Positions 61,761 to 64,000 of a stretch of 64,000 nt of DNA are shown here, piece after piece; positions within the stretch are counted from its first letter, which is position 1, and each line of letters starts with the position of its first letter. The position numbers and the translations under genes were made by a program. Source of the stretch: Leptolyngbyaceae cyanobacterium C42_A2020_001 (GTDB taxonomy: Bacteria; Cyanobacteriota; Cyanobacteriia; Leptolyngbyales; Leptolyngbyaceae); contig JACYLN010000115.1 in the NCBI GenBank assembly GCA_015272515.1, forward strand, positions 124,001 through 188,000, written 5' to 3'. Below the pieces are notes generated by a model. It saw only the letters and a program-made list of their open reading frames with translations. It had not been told where the DNA came from and ran no database searches.

Positions 61761-63116
61761 CTACCGATTCTGCGCCATCATCACTTGCTCAACAAAGTTG
61801 GTATAAACGTCACCTGTTTGAAACTCTGGGGTTTCGAGAATGCGTTGATGGAAGTTGATGGTGGTTGGTAGCCCGGTGATAGCACATTCTCGTAGGGCAC
61901 GACGCATTCGCCGAATGGCAGAGGGGCGATCGCTGCCCCAAACAATTAACTTGCCAATGAGGGAATCGTAGTAGGGCGGAATTTCGTAGTCGGTGTAGAC
62001 GTGAGAATCCATCCGAACGCCAGGTCCGCTAGGAGGCAGGTAGCCGCTAATGCGTCCGGGGTTGGGACGGAAGTTTTGATCCGGATCTTCGGCGTTAATC
62101 CGACACTCGATCGCGTGTCCCCGCAGCACAATATCTTCTTGAGTAAAGCTCAACCGCTCGCCCTGGGCAATGCGGATCTGCTCTGCGATCAGGTCTAGCC
62201 CGGTAATCATTTCAGTCACGGGATGTTCTACTTGAATCCGGGTATTCATCTCCATGAAGTAAAAGTTACCTTCCACATCCAGCAAAAACTCCACGGTTCC
62301 TGCACCTACGTAGTCAATTGACTGGGCGGCAGCCACGGCGGCTTTCCCCATTTTGTCGCGTAAGTCTGGGGTCAGGGCAGTGCTGGGGGCTTCTTCTAGC
62401 AGCTTTTGGTGGCGGCGCTGAATGGAGCATTCTCGTTCACCCAGATGCACAACGTTGCCGTAACTGTCTGCCAAAATTTGAAATTCAATGTGGCGCGGTT
62501 TCTGGACAAATTTCTCTAAATACACTCCAGGGTTACCAAAAGCGGCTTCGGCTTCACCCTGGGCAGCCGCAAATAATGGTGCTAATTCGCTATCTTCCTT
62601 CACCAGGCGCATTCCTCGCCCACCGCCGCCTGCGGTTGCTTTGATTAAAACGGGGTAGCCAATGCTGCGGGCGATCGCACGAGCTTCTGCTTCATCTAGC
62701 ACTAACCCCTTACTGCCCGGAACAGTCGGTACTCCCACACGCTGCATTGTTTTTTTAGCTGTTGATTTATCTCCCATCATCCGAATCGCTTCTGGAGTGG
62801 GACCGATAAAGACTAATTGATGATCCGCGCAAATCTCGGCAAAACGGGCATTTTCCGCCAAGAATCCATAACCTGGATGAATCGCTGTTGCGTTGCGGGT
62901 CAGAGCGGCTGCCAGAATGTTTGGAATGTTGAGATAGCTTTTGCTGCTGGGTGGGTCGCCAATACACACGGCTTCATCTGCCAACTGTACGTGTAACGAG
63001 TGGCGATCAATTGTGGAGTGAACTGCAACCGTTGCAATGCCTAGCTCTTCACAGGTGCGGATAATCCGCAGGGCAATTTCTCCTCGGTTAGCAATCAGGA
63101 TTTTTGAAAACTGCAT
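61761..63116 (-). CDS. accC: Acetyl-CoA carboxylase, biotin carboxylase subunit
   Basis: The ATP-dependent enzyme that carboxylates biotin on the carrier protein, first half of malonyl-CoA formation. ATP-grasp features: [57 protein letters not shown] and [14 protein letters not shown]. 451 residues, full length. The partner subunits (accA, accB, accD) are not in this window, as is usual for cyanobacteria. Confidence 0.97.
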   Translation of the reverse strand: MQFSKILIANRGEIALRIIRTCEELGIATVAVHSTIDRHSLHVQLADEAVCIGDPPSSKSYLNIPNILAAALTRNATAIHPGYGFLAENARFAEICADHQLVFIGPTPEAIRMMGDKSTAKKTMQRVGVPTVPGSKGLVLDEAEARAIARSIGYPVLIKATAGGGGRGMRLVKEDSELAPLFAAAQGEAEAAFGNPGVYLEKFVQKPRHIEFQILADSYGNVVHLGERECSIQRRHQKLLEEAPSTALTPDLRDKMGKAAVAAAQSIDYVGAGTVEFLLDVEGNFYFMEMNTRIQVEHPVTEMITGLDLIAEQIRIAQGERLSFTQEDIVLRGHAIECRINAEDPDQNFRPNPGRISGYLPPSGPGVRMDSHVYTDYEIPPYYDSLIGKLIVWGSDRPSAIRRMRRALRECAITGLPTTINFHQRILETPEFQTGDVYTNFVEQVMMAQNR

Positions 63117-63191
63117 CTTTTAATCATTGATTCCGTATTCAGTAGAATAGACGGTTCCGGAGACACGCCGAAAGAACTTGGCAGGTGAATT

Positions 63192-63896
63192 TTAGTGTGC
63201 ACACTGACATCCATTCCGCAGATGAAACATCACGGGTTGGGCAAGACCACCCCAGAGGGGTGTATTGACGTTGGCGGCGCGGAGTCCGTTTGCTGTCCAG
63301 GAGTTACAGGTGTTGAGGATGGAATAATAGCCATTGGCGGCGTAGAAACTGCTTTGCTGGTCTTGCCCACTGGCAATGCGTTGTTTTTGTCCGCGATCGC
63401 CTACCTCAAACGAGTCTTCAATAAACTGCATGAGCGCAAGATAGTCGGTTTTGTCCAGCTTTAAACATTTCATCTGCTCATTGGGAATATCCGGCAAGTC
63501 GGGATGTCCTTTCACGAATAAAGCAGAAGTGTTGTGCCAGTAGAAGAGGGCACGCAGGGCGTTGGTCGGTTCAATCTGATCCCAGGAAGGTGTCTGGATG
63601 TAGAAGATGCGATCGCCCCAACCAAACTGCAAGTATTGATAACTCTGCCCTGGTTGATTTGCCAGTTCATCCAGGTTCAACCGAGTGCGCCAGTTGAAGA
63701 CGGGGGTTTCAACGGGGACAAAGAAGTTGGTATGAAACCCATCACTGGAGATGTATAGCTTAAATTCGCAGGCATAGTTGGTGGGGAAGCTCCATTTGCG
63801 CGGTATAAAGGCAGCGATCGCCAGCAAGGCCGCACATCCCATCAGGGTTATCGCCCCATAGAAAAACACTCTCCTGAATAAAAGGTTACAGCTCAT
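63192..63896 (-). CDS. DUF2459 / TIGR02117 family protein
   Basis: A 234-residue membrane-anchored or exported protein with an N-terminal helix (VFFYGAITLMGCAALLAIAA). The conserved blocks are LYISSDGFHTNFFVPV, FGWGDRIFYIQTPSW, FVKGHPDLPDIP and the C-terminal SILNTCNSWTANGLRAANV, which carries a possible catalytic Cys. The family is often found near urease genes in other bacteria, but none are here. Start at ATG 63896 preferred to a GTG 12 bases earlier. Confidence 0.8.
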   Translation of the reverse strand: MSCNLLFRRVFFYGAITLMGCAALLAIAAFIPRKWSFPTNYACEFKLYISSDGFHTNFFVPVETPVFNWRTRLNLDELANQPGQSYQYLQFGWGDRIFYIQTPSWDQIEPTNALRALFYWHNTSALFVKGHPDLPDIPNEQMKCLKLDKTDYLALMQFIEDSFEVGDRGQKQRIASGQDQQSSFYAANGYYSILNTCNSWTANGLRAANVNTPLWGGLAQPVMFHLRNGCQCAH

Positions 63897-63935
63897 GCAA
63901 ATTGCCACTTCGATTAACTAATTTATTCATAATGA

Positions 63936-63958
63936 AAAATAGAGGGTGTTGAACCCTC
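63936..63958 (-). terminator. Minus-strand terminator at the window edge
   Basis: GAGGGT (63942-63947) and ACCCTC (63953-63958) form a stem; read on the minus strand it is followed by a T-rich run. It would end the transcript of a gene beyond the right edge of the window. Confidence 0.6.
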
Positions 63959-64000
63959 ATCCGGAAATTCTCAACATAACTACTTACAGCGATTCTCACT

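Overview
This 64 kb window is ordinary chromosomal DNA from a cyanobacterium, probably a filamentous, Leptolyngbya-like one (the genus is an inference). The evidence is the very frequent GCGATCGC-type (HIP1) octamer together with genes typical of the group: psbX and ycf66, a high-light-inducible (Hlip) protein, ferredoxin-thioredoxin reductase, sufR/sufBCDS, the phylloquinone men genes, VIPP1/IM30, cyAbrB1, glgC and several cyanobacterial DUF families. I recognise no rRNA, tRNA, CRISPR array, prophage or complete insertion sequence.

Layout. 1-5.3 kb: the 3' end of an alpha-oxoamine synthase-like PLP enzyme, a DUF4278 protein, a secreted FecR-domain protein with a collagen-like tail, a single-domain response regulator and the glutathione-dependent formaldehyde dehydrogenase. 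5.3-11 kb: a stress and envelope group (histidine phosphatase, CsbD, an acidic protein, a holin-like membrane protein, an acyltransferase and a divergent DUF2382 pair). 11-15.4 kb: a TPR protein, a membrane-anchored methyltransferase, an amino-acid permease and TspO. 15.4-22.3 kb: the suf locus (ftrC-sufB-nuclease-like gene-sufC-sufD-sufS, with divergent sufR), including two matches to the SufR operator. 22.3-30.3 kb: a DUF697 GTPase, DUF2973 and DUF2605, thrS with a leader, VIPP1, a SPOR protein and a DciA-like protein. 30.7-39.9 kb: a nearly complete phylloquinone cluster (menF-menD-menB divergent from menA-menC-menE, then the DHNA-CoA thioesterase coupled to a methyltransferase). 40-51 kb: nucleotide-sugar and glycogen genes (a GDP-mannose pyrophosphorylase fused to a phosphomutase-like region, and glgC), rsmI, a PfkB kinase, a DUF433/PIN-like toxin-antitoxin pair and cysQ. 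51-57.3 kb: a DnaJ-family chaperone, holA, cobH-cbiET for cobalamin, and cyAbrB1. 57.7-64 kb: sdhB with an Hlip gene, two tandem TolB-like lipoproteins, ycf66, psbX (a 39-residue gene found by direct reading), yggT, accC and a DUF2459 protein.

The most unusual things I see are: (i) long purine/pyrimidine imperfect palindromes that occur between genes and also in frame inside menE, with a related G-rich tract in menD; (ii) a PD-(D/E)xK nuclease-like gene abutting sufB inside the suf operon; (iii) a degenerate phosphomannomutase region in the GDP-mannose pyrophosphorylase fusion; (iv) a pair of roughly 85 bp MITE-like repeats; (v) a thrS leader holding a possible threonine-containing short ORF next to a hairpin; and (vi) an Hlip gene three bases behind sdhB. 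Several gene starts were moved to an ATG that has a ribosome-binding site or matches the family, and these are noted case by case.
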